From: Tardibacter sp963781025
GTDB taxonomy: Bacteria > Pseudomonadota > Alphaproteobacteria > Sphingomonadales > Sphingomonadaceae
Assembly (NCBI GenBank): GCA_963781025.1
Contig: CAWADU010000003.1
Coordinates: 1,426,001 to 1,490,000, forward strand
Direction: 5' to 3'
DNA: 64,000 nucleotides
Position numbers and translations under genes: made by a program. The notes below the pieces were generated by a model. That model saw nothing but the letters and a program-made list of their open reading frames with translations. It searched no databases and was not told the DNA's origin. Shown here piece by piece: positions 44,074-53,510 of this stretch. Position 1 is the first letter of the stretch; every line of letters starts with the position of its first letter.

Positions 44074-44849
44074 AGCAAAACACGTTGTATCTGATGTTCG
44101 CCGTTGCTCCGTTCTATGTATTCAGTTTCTTAATCGCATTGAAGCTAGGTGCGCTTCTATTTCATGGCATTGTCTGGATTGTGGCCTGGATCGCAGTCGG
44201 CCTGATGCTTTATTTCAAAAAAGAAACGAAATCGCTGCGGATTCCCGGCGCCGGGATAAGGTGGCTACGCGTCATCCACGGCGGATCCGCGTTGTTGTTG
44301 CTGTGCGGATTTTTGATCGCGCATCTGGTCAATCATGATCTTGCCCTATGGAGTGTGAAACTTCACGGCATCGTGATGAAATGGCTGCGCCTCTGGTATC
44401 GGTCGGAATTGGTGGAGCCTGTCCTGCTTGGCTTGCTGCTGGTCATGGTTTGCACGGGAATGCCCATGGTCGCGCACTTCTCCCGCCGGAAAACAGATGC
44501 ATTTCGCGCCATGCAGATGGCAACCGGCGTTTATATCGGCCTGTTTCTATGCGCCCATCTTCTCGCGGTTCTGGGCGCAAGGAGCGAGGGCGTGGAAACC
44601 GACTGGAAATTTGCCACCGGGCCCACCGGGCTTCTCAATGGACCGGCCCTGCTGATTCCCTATTATATCTTTGCCGTCTTCTTTCTGATCCTGCACCTTG
44701 CCTGCGGGCTGAGGATCGTCCTGCTGAAACACGGCGTGGCGGAAGTCACCGCCAACAGGTCGGTTTATCTTATTGCGAGCGCGGGGCTGGTCATCACGTC
44801 GGTCATCGCAACGGCCGCGCTTGGATTTCATATTCAAAACCCCCGCTGA
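44070..44849 (+). CDS. Multi-pass membrane protein, possibly haem-binding
   Basis: 259 residues, about seven helices, starting with TTG at 44070. Histidines fall inside or at the edge of helices (VIHGG, IAHLVNHD, KLHGI, AHFSRRK, CAHLLA), and the layout recalls cytochrome b-type membrane subunits of succinate dehydrogenase. This is a resemblance only. It directly follows the two-helix protein and precedes the SnoaL-like gene, but no oxidoreductase subunit is present. Confidence 0.7.
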   Translation: MKQNTLYLMFAVAPFYVFSFLIALKLGALLFHGIVWIVAWIAVGLMLYFKKETKSLRIPGAGIRWLRVIHGGSALLLLCGFLIAHLVNHDLALWSVKLHGIVMKWLRLWYRSELVEPVLLGLLLVMVCTGMPMVAHFSRRKTDAFRAMQMATGVYIGLFLCAHLLAVLGARSEGVETDWKFATGPTGLLNGPALLIPYYIFAVFFLILHLACGLRIVLLKHGVAEVTANRSVYLIASAGLVITSVIATAALGFHIQNPR

Positions 44850-44956
44850 CACGGTCCTGACACATACGATAGTTGGTCTCCGGTCCGACTGAACCGATCA
44901 TGCCCATCAAGGAAGCTGCCGCGCTTTCACGATCTTCTGAACGACGGAAGACTGGG

Positions 44957-45379
44957 ATGGGCTTTTCGGGACCGCTTGAGGATCGCATTGCGATTTACGA
45001 ACTGAACGCCGCCTATGGCGACGCGGTGTGCCGGCGTGACAAGCAGGCATTTGGCGAAACCTGGGCCGATGACGCGGTGTGGCGCCTGCCCTGGGGTGAG
45101 CCGGTTATCGGCCGGGAGACGATCAAGGACTATTGGGCCGCCCAGATCGCCAATTATCCGTTCCACAATTTCAGCAGCTACACTGGCGCGCTGGAAATAG
45201 ACGGCGACCACGCTACCGGACGGATGTGGACGTCCGAACGGGTGGAGAACATGTTGGGCGCGAGCGGCGTCGTCACCGGGCGCTACGATGATGAATATGT
45301 GAAGCGGGACGGCCGCTGGTACTATGCCAGCAAGACCTTCACCCCGCTGCACGGCCTGGACAGCATAGTGATGGATTGA
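44957..45379 (+). CDS. SnoaL-like / NTF2-fold protein
   Basis: About 140 residues of the SnoaL-like domain: LEDRIAIYELNAAYGDAVCRRD start, FGETWADDAVW, PFHNFSSY and DGRWYYASKTFTPL. These small cone-shaped domains serve as isomerases, dehydratases or binding proteins; the substrate is not predictable. GGAAG upstream of the ATG at 44957 favours this start over 44900, which would add 19 residues. Confidence 0.85.
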   Translation: MGFSGPLEDRIAIYELNAAYGDAVCRRDKQAFGETWADDAVWRLPWGEPVIGRETIKDYWAAQIANYPFHNFSSYTGALEIDGDHATGRMWTSERVENMLGASGVVTGRYDDEYVKRDGRWYYASKTFTPLHGLDSIVMD

Positions 45380-45466
45380 GCGGGAGGTTCGGGGAAGATC
45401 GCTCCACGAACTGTCACGGCCAACCATAAAGCGGTACGATGTGCGGACATTGCGCACGGTATTGAC

Positions 45467-46330
45467 ATGACCGACAAGCGATCATCGGCTGAACCATCCA
45501 CAGGTCGCCTTCCCGCGCCCGCCATTGAGGTCCGCGAGGTCGTGGGGGTTCCGCTCTCCGGGCATTCTATGTCGGCCGATGTCCGCGCGCTGCTGGTGGG
45601 CGCACGGATCGACACGCGCAATCTCAGCGATTTCGTCGAGCCGGAAGAGTTGATTCCTCGTGGCGTAGGGGCGGTGTTCGTCTTTCGCTATGGCGTCATC
45701 GTCCTGTTCGGCGCTTCACCCGAAATCGAGCGGAAACTCCTCGCGCGGATCGAGACGCAGATCCTCGAACCGCTCGAAACGCCCGAAGTCGAAACGGCGA
45801 CGATCGAGATTCAGCCGACCGCCGATGAAAGGATCGATTCCAGCGGCCACATCATCCTCCGCGAAGCGACTTCGGAGCGTCTGTTGCTGACCGCGACGGT
45901 ACTCGCCCGCAGCGCCGTCCTCGCGCGCGACGAAATTCGCATAGCCGAAGCGTTCGACCGCATCGAACCGCTGGTCAACGCGCTGCGGACGCACGGGCGC
46001 GCGGGCTTGCCGATCCGGCGGGTGATGCAACATATCGGCGATGTCCTTGCCGCCCAGCACCGTGTCGTTGGGCGGGCGCAGATCAGCGAGAAACCCGATG
46101 TGCTGTGGGATCATCCCGATCTCGACCGGCTCTATGGACGGCTGGAGGCGGAATATGAACTTGGCGACCGCGCCCGCGTGATCGAGCGCAAGCTCGCAGT
46201 GATCGGCGAGGCTGCCGATGTGCTCCTCGATCTCGTTCAGGACAAGCGGTCGGTCCGGCTGGAACTCGCGATCATCGGACTCATCGCGTTCGAGATTCTC
46301 CTCTCCATCTATGACTTGTTGCGCCGCTGA
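45467..46330 (+). CDS. RMD1/YagE-family (DUF155) protein
   Basis: 287 residues of the DUF155 group, relatives of mitochondrial RMND1 and Rmd1, with FVEPEELIPRGVGAVFVFRYGVIVLFG early and a C-terminal membrane helix (AIIGLIAFEILLSIYDLLRR). It is probably an inner-membrane-anchored cytoplasmic protein; RMND1 supports mitochondrial translation, but the bacterial role is unknown. A small GC hairpin (CGTCGG/CCGACG) follows at 46332-46346. Confidence 0.88.
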   Translation: MTDKRSSAEPSTGRLPAPAIEVREVVGVPLSGHSMSADVRALLVGARIDTRNLSDFVEPEELIPRGVGAVFVFRYGVIVLFGASPEIERKLLARIETQILEPLETPEVETATIEIQPTADERIDSSGHIILREATSERLLLTATVLARSAVLARDEIRIAEAFDRIEPLVNALRTHGRAGLPIRRVMQHIGDVLAAQHRVVGRAQISEKPDVLWDHPDLDRLYGRLEAEYELGDRARVIERKLAVIGEAADVLLDLVQDKRSVRLELAIIGLIAFEILLSIYDLLRR

Positions 46331-46421
46331 TCGTCGGCAACCGACGCCTGTCTGGCCGCGAACTTTCCTTTTTGTAATTTGTTGAAGCACGGTACATTCT
46401 GCCGCGGCACTTAGGAGGGTG

Positions 46422-47597
46422 ATGGTGAGCACGAACGCTCCACAGACTGCGGCACTGGATTTCGCGCTGGGCGATGTCGCGGATGCGATCCGTGAGACCT
46501 GCCGGCGGTTCGCAGCCGATCGCGTTGCCCCGATCGCGGCGGAAATCGACCAGACCAACAGGTTTCCCCGGCAGCTCTGGCCGGAAATGGGTGCGCTTGG
46601 CCTCCATGGCATCACCGTCGAGGAAGAGTTCGGCGGTCTTGGTCTGGGCTATCTCGAACATGTCGTGGCGATGGAAGAAATCAGCCGCGCGTCGGCCTCG
46701 GTCGGGCTCAGCTATGGCGCGCATTCCAACCTCTGCGTCAATCAGATCCGGCGCTGGGGAAACGACGACCAGAAGCGCCGATATCTGCCGAAGCTGATTT
46801 CGGGCGAGCATGTGGGCGCGCTCGCCATGTCGGAAGCCGGCGCAGGCTCCGACGTGGTTTCAATGAAGCTCAGGGCCGAAAAGAAGGGCGACCGCTATGT
46901 CCTGAACGGCACCAAATTCTGGATCACCAACGCGCCGCACGCCGACACCCTCGTCGTATACGCCAAGACCGATCCGCAGGCCGACGGCCGGGGCATTACC
47001 GCATTCGTGATCGAAAAGGATTTCCCCGGTTTCCGCCCTGCGCAGAAGCTCGACAAGATGGGCATGCGCGGGTCGGACACCGGCGAGCTGGTGTTCGAGG
47101 ATTGCGAGGTGCCGGGGGATAACATCCTCGGCCGGTTGAACGGCGGCACGGGCGTCCTCATGTCCGGCCTCGACTATGAGCGCGCGGTATTGGCCGCCGG
47201 GCCCCTCGGCATCATGCAGGCCTGCCTTGACGTGGTGCTGCCCTATGTCAGGGAAAGAAAGCAGTTCGGCGAGAGCATCGGCAGTTTCCAGCTGATGCAG
47301 GCCAAGGTGGCCGACATGTACGTCGCGCTCAATTCCGCCCGCGCCTATGTCTATGCGGTTGCTCGCGCTTGCGACGCGGGCGTGGCCACGCGCTTCGATG
47401 CGGCGGGCGCGATCCTGCTGGCATCGGAAAATGCGGTCCGGACATCGCTGGAGGCGATCCAGGCGCTGGGCGGGGCGGGCTATCTGAAGGAATATCCGGT
47501 CGAACGGTTCCTGCGCGACGCAAAGCTTTACGATATCGGCGCGGGCACCAACGAGATCCGCCGCTTCCTGATCGGACGGGGGCTGATCGGGGCATGA
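46422..47597 (+). CDS. ivd: Isovaleryl-CoA dehydrogenase
   Basis: About 391 residues of the acyl-CoA dehydrogenase family. The FAD/substrate-site segments (MSEAGAGSDVVSMKLRAE, WITNAPHAD) are present, and the catalytic glutamate lies in SGLDYERAVL, the position used by isovaleryl-CoA dehydrogenases. It oxidises isovaleryl-CoA in leucine breakdown. AGGAGG precedes the start; GTG 46419, ATG 46422 and GTG 46425 are all possible. It overlaps the next gene by 4 bases and leads the methylcrotonyl-CoA carboxylase operon. Confidence 0.93.
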   Translation: MVSTNAPQTAALDFALGDVADAIRETCRRFAADRVAPIAAEIDQTNRFPRQLWPEMGALGLHGITVEEEFGGLGLGYLEHVVAMEEISRASASVGLSYGAHSNLCVNQIRRWGNDDQKRRYLPKLISGEHVGALAMSEAGAGSDVVSMKLRAEKKGDRYVLNGTKFWITNAPHADTLVVYAKTDPQADGRGITAFVIEKDFPGFRPAQKLDKMGMRGSDTGELVFEDCEVPGDNILGRLNGGTGVLMSGLDYERAVLAAGPLGIMQACLDVVLPYVRERKQFGESIGSFQLMQAKVADMYVALNSARAYVYAVARACDAGVATRFDAAGAILLASENAVRTSLEAIQALGGAGYLKEYPVERFLRDAKLYDIGAGTNEIRRFLIGRGLIGA

Positions 47598-47854
47598 GCG
47601 ATGTGCTGGTCCAGGGACTGCAATGGTATGGGGCCGTTGCGGGAGCGATCGCAGCATTGATCATCTCACTCGACCTCGGGCGGCGCTGGACGGGCTTCGG
47701 CTTCGTGATCTTCGTCACATCGTCGCTCGCGCTGATCGGCTGGGGGTTTCTCAATCCCGAAGCGACCGGCATCGGCACTCAGAATATCGTGCTTTTCCTG
47801 ATCAACGTCATCGGCGTCTATCGCTACCTGATCCGCAAGAAGGCGCTCGCATGA
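47594..47854 (+). CDS. Small membrane protein inside the leucine-degradation operon
   Basis: 86 residues with three membrane helices (YGAVAGAIAALIISLDLG; GFGFVIFVTSSLALIGWGF; NIVLFLINVIGVYRYLI). It starts on ATGA overlapping the ivd stop and ends on an overlap with the carboxylase start, so all three are coupled. No family name known to me. It could anchor the enzymes to the membrane or be an unrelated passenger. Confidence 0.75.
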   Translation: MSDVLVQGLQWYGAVAGAIAALIISLDLGRRWTGFGFVIFVTSSLALIGWGFLNPEATGIGTQNIVLFLINVIGVYRYLIRKKALA

Positions 47855-49452
47855 GCGGCCTCGTCGTCGGCGGCCGGATCAACGGGTCCGATCCGGATTT
47901 CATCGCCAATGCCGCGCACAACGGGGCGCTAATCGATGAGCTGCGAGCGAAGATCGCCACGGCCGCGCTTGGCGGGACGGACCTACACCGCGACCGGCAT
48001 GTTTCGCGCGGCAAGCTCCTGCCTCGCGACCGGGTCCTTCGGCTGCTCGATCCCGGCGCCCCCTTTCTCGAGATAGCGGCACTGGCCGCGAACGGACTCT
48101 ATGGCGACGAAGCGCCTGGCGCGGGGCTGATCTGCGGCATCGGCCGCGTGTCGGGCCGCGAATGCATGATCGTCTGCAACGATCCCACCGTCAAAGGCGG
48201 CGCTTATTTTCCGATGACGGTGAAGAAGCATCTGCGGGCGCAGGAGATTGCGCGGGAGAACCGGCTGCCCTGCGTCTACCTTGTGGATTCGGGCGGGGCG
48301 AACCTGCCCCATCAGGCCGAGGTGTTTCCCGACCGCGACCATTTCGGCCGCATCTTCTACAATCAGGCGCAGATGTCGGCGGACGGCATTCCGCAGATCG
48401 CCTGCGTGATGGGAAGCTGCACCGCTGGCGGCGCTTATGTGCCCGCGATGTCGGACGAGACGGTGATCGTCCGCAACCAGGGCACGATCTTCCTGGCCGG
48501 TCCGCCGCTGGTGAAGGCCGCGACCGGCGAGGTCATTTCCGCCGAGGAGCTGGGCGGCGCGGAGACGCATGGCCGCAGGTCGGGCGTCGTCGACCATGTC
48601 GCCGAAAATGACGAGCATGCGCTGCTGATCGTGCGCGACATCGTCGCGCGGCTGAACACGGTGAAACAGGTCGACATCGATATCGCCGGGCCACGTCCGC
48701 CCCAGTTCGATGCGGAGGAGCTTTACGCCATCGTGCCGACCGATGTGCGCGCGCCCTATGACGTGCACGAGGTGATCGCGCGAATCGTCGACGGGTCCGA
48801 GCTGCACGAGTTCAAGAAGCTTTACGGGACGACGCTGGTCTGCGGCTTCGCCCATATCTGGGGGATGCCGGTCGCGATCCTCGCGAACAACGGCGTGCTG
48901 TTCAGCGAAAGCGCGCTGAAAGGCGCGCATTTCATCGAACTGGCCTGCCAGCGCCGTGTGCCGCTGCTGTTCCTCCAGAATATCTCGGGCTTCATGGTCG
49001 GCGGGAAATATGAGGCCGAAGGCATCGCCAAGCATGGCGCGAAGCTGGTGACGGCGGTGGCGACGGCGAGCGTGCCCAAGATCACCGTCATCATCGGCGG
49101 GAGCTTTGGCGCAGGCAATTACGGCATGTGCGGGCGGGCCTATCAGCCCCGCTTCCTGTTCACCTGGCCCAACGCGCGCATCAGCGTAATGGGCGGCGAG
49201 CAGGCGGCGAGCGTTCTTGCCGCCGTCCATCGCGACGCCGACAAATGGAGCCCGAAGGAGGCCGAGGCCTTCAAGGCGCCGATCCGCCAGAAATATGAGG
49301 ACGAGGGCAACCCCTATTACGCCACCGCCCGGCTATGGGACGACGGCATCATCGATCCGGCGCAGACCCGCGACGTGCTTGGCCTCGCCTTTGCCGCGAC
49401 CTTGAACGCGCCGATCCCGGAGCGTGCGCGATTTGGCGTGTTTCGGATGTAA
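47851..49452 (+). CDS. mccB: Methylcrotonyl-CoA carboxylase beta subunit (carboxyltransferase)
   Basis: 533 residues with the two-part carboxyltransferase fold: GLICGIGRVSGRECMIVCND, PCVYLVDSGGANLPHQAEVFP and GGSFGAGNYGMCGRAYQPRF. This pattern matches methylcrotonyl-CoA rather than propionyl-CoA carboxylases, and the neighbours (isovaleryl-CoA dehydrogenase and the biotin subunit) agree. It carboxylates 3-methylcrotonyl-CoA. The frame is open upstream to 47623, but ATG 47851 overlaps the preceding stop and fits the family. Confidence 0.94.
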   Translation: MSGLVVGGRINGSDPDFIANAAHNGALIDELRAKIATAALGGTDLHRDRHVSRGKLLPRDRVLRLLDPGAPFLEIAALAANGLYGDEAPGAGLICGIGRVSGRECMIVCNDPTVKGGAYFPMTVKKHLRAQEIARENRLPCVYLVDSGGANLPHQAEVFPDRDHFGRIFYNQAQMSADGIPQIACVMGSCTAGGAYVPAMSDETVIVRNQGTIFLAGPPLVKAATGEVISAEELGGAETHGRRSGVVDHVAENDEHALLIVRDIVARLNTVKQVDIDIAGPRPPQFDAEELYAIVPTDVRAPYDVHEVIARIVDGSELHEFKKLYGTTLVCGFAHIWGMPVAILANNGVLFSESALKGAHFIELACQRRVPLLFLQNISGFMVGGKYEAEGIAKHGAKLVTAVATASVPKITVIIGGSFGAGNYGMCGRAYQPRFLFTWPNARISVMGGEQAASVLAAVHRDADKWSPKEAEAFKAPIRQKYEDEGNPYYATARLWDDGIIDPAQTRDVLGLAFAATLNAPIPERARFGVFRM

Positions 49453-49457
49453 GGGCG

Positions 49458-51371
49458 ATGATCCGATCCCTCCTCATCGCCAACCGTGGCGAGATTGCGC
49501 GCCGGATAATCCGAACGGCGCGGCAGATGGGCATCCGGACGATCGCGGTGCATTCCGATGTCGATGCGGCGATGCCCTTCGTGCGCGAGGCCGACGAAGC
49601 GGTATGCATCGGCCCCGCGCCGGCGCGCGGACAGCTATCTGAACCAGGCGAAAGATACTTGCCGCCGCGCGCGCCATGGGGGCAGACGCCATCCATCCGG
49701 GCTATGGCTTCCTGTCGGAGAACGCCGAGTTCGCCGAGGCAGTCGAGGCGGCGGGCCTGATCTGGGTCGGCGCCGCCTCCGGCGGCGATCCGGGCGATGG
49801 GGCTGAAGGACGCCGCCAAGAAACTGATGATCGCGGCGGGCGTGCGCGGTGACGCCCGGCTATCTGGGCGAAGACCAGACCGTAAAACGGCTGAAAGCGG
49901 AAGCCGATGCAATCGGCTATCCGGTGCTGATCAAGGCCGTCGCGGGCGGCGGCGGCAAGGGGATGCGCCGGGTCGATGCCGCGCGGCATTTCGCCGAAGC
50001 GCTGGCCTCGTGCCGGCGCGAGGCGGCGGCAAGCTTCGGCGACGACCGCGTGCTGATCGAAAAATACATCCCCTCCCCGCGCCATATCGAGGTGCAGGTC
50101 TTCGGCGACAGCCACGGCAATGTCGTCCACCTGTTCGAGCGCGACTGCTCGCTCCAGCGCCGCCACCAGAAGGTGATCGAGGAAGCTCCCGCGCCTGGCA
50201 TGGACGCGGCCACCCGTGCCGCCGTGTGCGAGGCGGCGGTGAAGGCGGCGAAGGCGGTGGGTTATGTCGGCGCGGGCACGATCGAGTTCATCGCCGATGC
50301 GTCCGAAGGGCTGCGCGCCGGACCGCATCTGGTTCATGGAAATGAACACGCGCCTCCAGGTCGAGCATCCGGTGACAGAGGCGATCACCGGACAGGACCT
50401 GGTCGAATGGCAGCTTCGTGTCGCGTCGGGCGAGCCGCTGCCCGCTGCTGCAGGACGAATTGGCCATCGGCGGCTGGGCGATCGAGGCGCGGCTCTATGC
50501 CGAGAATCCGGCGACCGGCTTCCTGCCGTCCACCGGCCCGCTCGATCATCTGCGCCTGCCCGAAGGCATCCGCGTCGACAGCGGCGTTGAACAGGGCGAT
50601 GCGGTCACTTCCCATTACGATCCCATGATCGCCAAGCTGATCGTGCACGCGCCGACACGGCAGGCTGCGGCGGCACGGCTTGCCGAGGCGTGCGGGCAGG
50701 TGCAGGTCTGGCCGGTCCGGACCAATGCGGCGTTTTTGGCGCGCGCGCTGGATGATCCCGACTTCAGGGCAGGACAGGTCGATACCGGCTTTATCGAACG
50801 GCATGGCGAGCACCTGATCCCGGCAGCGGAGCCCCCGCAGACCGTGCTGGAGGCCGCAGCCCTGGCGCTGTTGCCGCTGCCGTCGGCCGATCCGTGGCGC
50901 GCGCTTGCCGGGTTCCGCGGCGCGGCCGAACCCGAACGGCGGGTGGCGGTCGAGGTGAACGATATCGGCCATCTGGTCACTATCGACCCCGCCGTCCCTG
51001 CGCTCCTTGCCACCGCGACTATCGGGGAGGACCGGGTGATCTTCGCCGACGGCGAGGCATGGGCTTTCTCTGAACCGCGCGCGGAGCATGTCGGCGGCGG
51101 CCATGGCCTGTCGGACGGCGCGATCCTGGCGCCCATGCCCGGCCGGATCGTGCACGTCTCGGTCAGCGATGGCGACCCGGTCAAAAAGGGGGATACGCTC
51201 CTCACCCTGGAGGCGATGAAGATGGAACATCGGCTGACCGCGCCCTTCTGCGGCACGGTGACTGGCCTTGCCGTCGGCATGGGGGATCAGGTGAGCGAAG
51301 CCGATGTGCTGCTGAAGGTAGAGGCGCGGGACGGGCCGACCCACCCGCCGGCCACGGGAAACAGGACCTAA
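49458..51371 (+). CDS. mccA: Methylcrotonyl-CoA carboxylase alpha (biotin) subunit, with six +1 frameshifts as read
   Basis: Successive frames spell one biotin carboxylase of about 635 residues: IANRGEIARRIIRTARQMG start, the ATP-grasp region with KAVAGGGGKGMRRV, HPVTEAITGQDLVEWQLRVA, and a C-terminal biotinyl domain with the biotinylated lysine in LEAMKMEH. Shifts lie near 49627, 49650, 49774, 49845, 50319 and 50441; all are repaired by removing one base (1914 minus 6 is divisible by three). It charges biotin for the carboxyltransferase encoded just upstream. Its stop shares CTAA with the convergent hydrolase gene. Confidence 0.9.
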
Positions 51372-52063
51372 AGTTCCAGCCAGCGGAGCAGCGCCGCGGC
51401 CACCGCCTCCGGTCTTTCCACCGGCGTCATATGGCCGCTGCCTTCGATCACCGTCAGCGCGGGCCGCCGCAACCTTGCGGCCATCTGCCGGTGCTGATCC
51501 GGCGAACTCCAGACATCATGCTCGCCGACGATAAGGGCGACGGGGACGGACAACCCATCCAGCACCGCATTGGCATCGCGGCGCTGGATCAACGCACGCT
51601 GTTGCCGTTCAAGGATGTCGGGGTTCGCCCGGTTCAACATCGCGGCAAAACCGTTCCAGACTGGGCCGCCGCGTGGCACGTCGGGCGCGAGCATCGGGGG
51701 CAGCCACGCATCCACGACCGCGTCCATGCCCTTGCTTCGGGCCATATCGACCAGTGCCATGCGCGACGCGCCCTCGCCTTCCGTCGCCACGCCGGCTCCC
51801 GTATCGAGCAACGCCAGCCGGTCGATCCGGTCCGGAGCCGCACGCGCCATCTCCAGCGCGACGCGCCCGCCCATGGAATGCCCCGCAACTGCCAGAGGTC
51901 CCATCGTGCGCCCCAATATACGGCTTGCCATCGCTTCCAGCGTGTCCCCGCAGTCGTTGCAGGCAATTACCACGGGGCCGCGGCGGGACAGGGCCGGCAA
52001 TTGGTCGCGCCACACCCAGCCGTCATTCATCAATCCGGGGACAAGGACGATCGTAGGTGACAT
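51368..52063 (-). CDS. Alpha/beta-fold hydrolase
   Basis: 231 residues. The nucleophile lies in GHSMGGRVALEM (about residue 70), the acid in VGEHDVWSSPD, and the histidine in GSGHMTPVERPEAV. A typical esterase or lipase-like hydrolase of the AB hydrolase-1 family with an unknown substrate. Start 52063 is chosen over 52096 because AGGGAG lies at the right distance. It converges with the carboxylase gene; a role in leucine breakdown is not indicated. Confidence 0.88.
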   Translation of the reverse strand: MSPTIVLVPGLMNDGWVWRDQLPALSRRGPVVIACNDCGDTLEAMASRILGRTMGPLAVAGHSMGGRVALEMARAAPDRIDRLALLDTGAGVATEGEGASRMALVDMARSKGMDAVVDAWLPPMLAPDVPRGGPVWNGFAAMLNRANPDILERQQRALIQRRDANAVLDGLSVPVALIVGEHDVWSSPDQHRQMAARLRRPALTVIEGSGHMTPVERPEAVAAALLRWLEL

Positions 52064-52391
52064 GGCCGCGCTCCCTGCACTGCCTGAAACCTGCATCCTT
52101 TCACGGACGCCGCCACTGGCTCAAGCCCCTGAAAATGGCCGTATCCGCGCTCGATTGCAGGCTGCGGCAAGAACGCATATAGTGATTCCACCGGCCATCT
52201 ATGGGCTAGCCGTCGGGTACGGTCCGCAACGAGGCCGCAGACGGCGTTGACTGCCCTACTGCTCGAGACGCCAACGGCGGTTTCAGGTGCCAAGCACAGC
52301 GGATCAATGCCGCCGCCTCTCCCCTTGATCAAGGAACGCCGGCGCTTTGCGTAATAAGGGCCCGTGGCCCAATGGCAGAGGAGGCCGCCAG
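52064..52391. other. Gap between the hydrolase and DUF2189 genes
   Basis: About 330 bases with no convincing frame or RNA gene. It should carry both divergent promoters. A short stretch at about 52365-52385 looks like part of a tRNA (GGGCCC.TGGCCCAATGGCAGAGG) but has no matching acceptor or T-arm. Confidence 0.5.
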
Positions 52392-53210
52392 ATGACACCA
52401 GCACAGAATGCCCAAGGCGCTTTGGACCATGCACACATCCATATCCGCGACATAACCGGCAAGGATCTGCGCGCCGCGCTCGCCGATGGATGGGACGATT
52501 TCAAGGACAAGCGCGGCGACGTGCTGATCATCGGTTTTGCCTATCCCATCATAGGTCTGCTGCTGGTCGTGCTGGCGATGGGCTATGCACTTATTCCGGT
52601 GCTGTTCCCGCTCGCAGCCGGCATCACCATCCTCGGGCCGGCGGTCGCGGCCGGATTTTACGAACTCGCGCGGCGGCGTGAGCGCGGGCTGGATGCCCGG
52701 TGGCGGCATTTCTTTGATGTTTTCGCGGGAGAATCCTTCGGGTCAATCGCCTCCCTCACCCTGTTCCTCGCGCTTTTGTTCCTGCTCTGGCTGGCCGTGG
52801 CCTGGACGATCTACAACCTGACCCTGGGGCAGCTCGCGCCGAATTCCATTGGCAACTTCATCAACCTGATGTTCACGACGAGTGAAGGCTGGTCGATGAT
52901 CATCGGCGGCAATATAGTCGGTTTTGTCTTCGCGGCAGTGGTGCTGACGATCAGCGCCGTCTCATTCCCGATGATGGTGGACCGGCCCGTCGACGCGGAA
53001 ACGGCGGTTGAAACCTCGGTCCGGGCAATGGCTCACAATCCGGTGACCATGGCCAAATGGGGCCTCATCGTCGCGGGGCTGTTGGTGGTTGGCTGCATCC
53101 CCATGTTCGTCGGCCTGGCGATTGTCCTGCCCTGGCTCGGCTATTCAACCTGGCACCTCTATACGCGGGTGGTTGAGGTGGACGACAATCTGCGCGCGCC
53201 GGTTCGCTGA
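52392..53210 (+). CDS. DUF2189 membrane protein
   Basis: 272 residues with six predicted membrane helices and the DUF2189 pattern (DITGKDLRAALADGWDDFK start; FYELARRRERGLDARW; HFFDVFAG). AGGAGG lies just before the ATG at 52392, so the longer frame from 52347 is not used. Family function unknown; DUF2189 proteins are widespread in Proteobacteria. Confidence 0.9.
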   Translation: MTPAQNAQGALDHAHIHIRDITGKDLRAALADGWDDFKDKRGDVLIIGFAYPIIGLLLVVLAMGYALIPVLFPLAAGITILGPAVAAGFYELARRRERGLDARWRHFFDVFAGESFGSIASLTLFLALLFLLWLAVAWTIYNLTLGQLAPNSIGNFINLMFTTSEGWSMIIGGNIVGFVFAAVVLTISAVSFPMMVDRPVDAETAVETSVRAMAHNPVTMAKWGLIVAGLLVVGCIPMFVGLAIVLPWLGYSTWHLYTRVVEVDDNLRAPVR

Positions 53211-53298
53211 TCGGGGTCCGTGCACAAATCGGGCGGGGGCGTGAAACCACGCGCTCTCCCTTCAGGTCGGATGGCGGATCGGCCTTGCCGAATGCCGC

Positions 53299-53400
53299 TC
53301 AGCCGACGACGTACATGATGAGTTTATAGCAAAGCCAGAATGGCGTCAGGATCACGCCCGCCGCGCAGATCAATTCCACGATCGTATCGACCCTGTCCAT
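53299..53400 (-). CDS. 33-residue single-helix membrane peptide (candidate)
   Basis: A short frame reading MDRVDTIVELICAAGVILTP then a hydrophobic end to YVVG. It has a GGGGAGGGG ribosome-binding stretch 4-5 bases before the ATG, and the helix AAGVILTPFWLCYKLIMYVV. It stands alone in a 300-base gap between the DUF2189 and acylphosphatase genes, on the opposite strand. The good ribosome-binding site and hydrophobic composition argue it is real, but small frames arise by chance. Confidence 0.5.
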   Translation of the reverse strand: MDRVDTIVELICAAGVILTPFWLCYKLIMYVVG

Positions 53401-53510
53401 CGCGCCCCTCCCCGTCGGCTCTTGCACGTTTGGCCGACGCTTTGTTTTTTATGCCTGGTATGATGCGCCTGCACACCTGCTCAAACGGACGAGACCTAAA
53501 AGAGGACTTC

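Noticed and set aside
52365..52390. tRNA-like start before the DUF2189 gene
   Set aside because: Only a D-arm-like piece; no anticodon or T-arm, and the AGGAGG serves the following gene.
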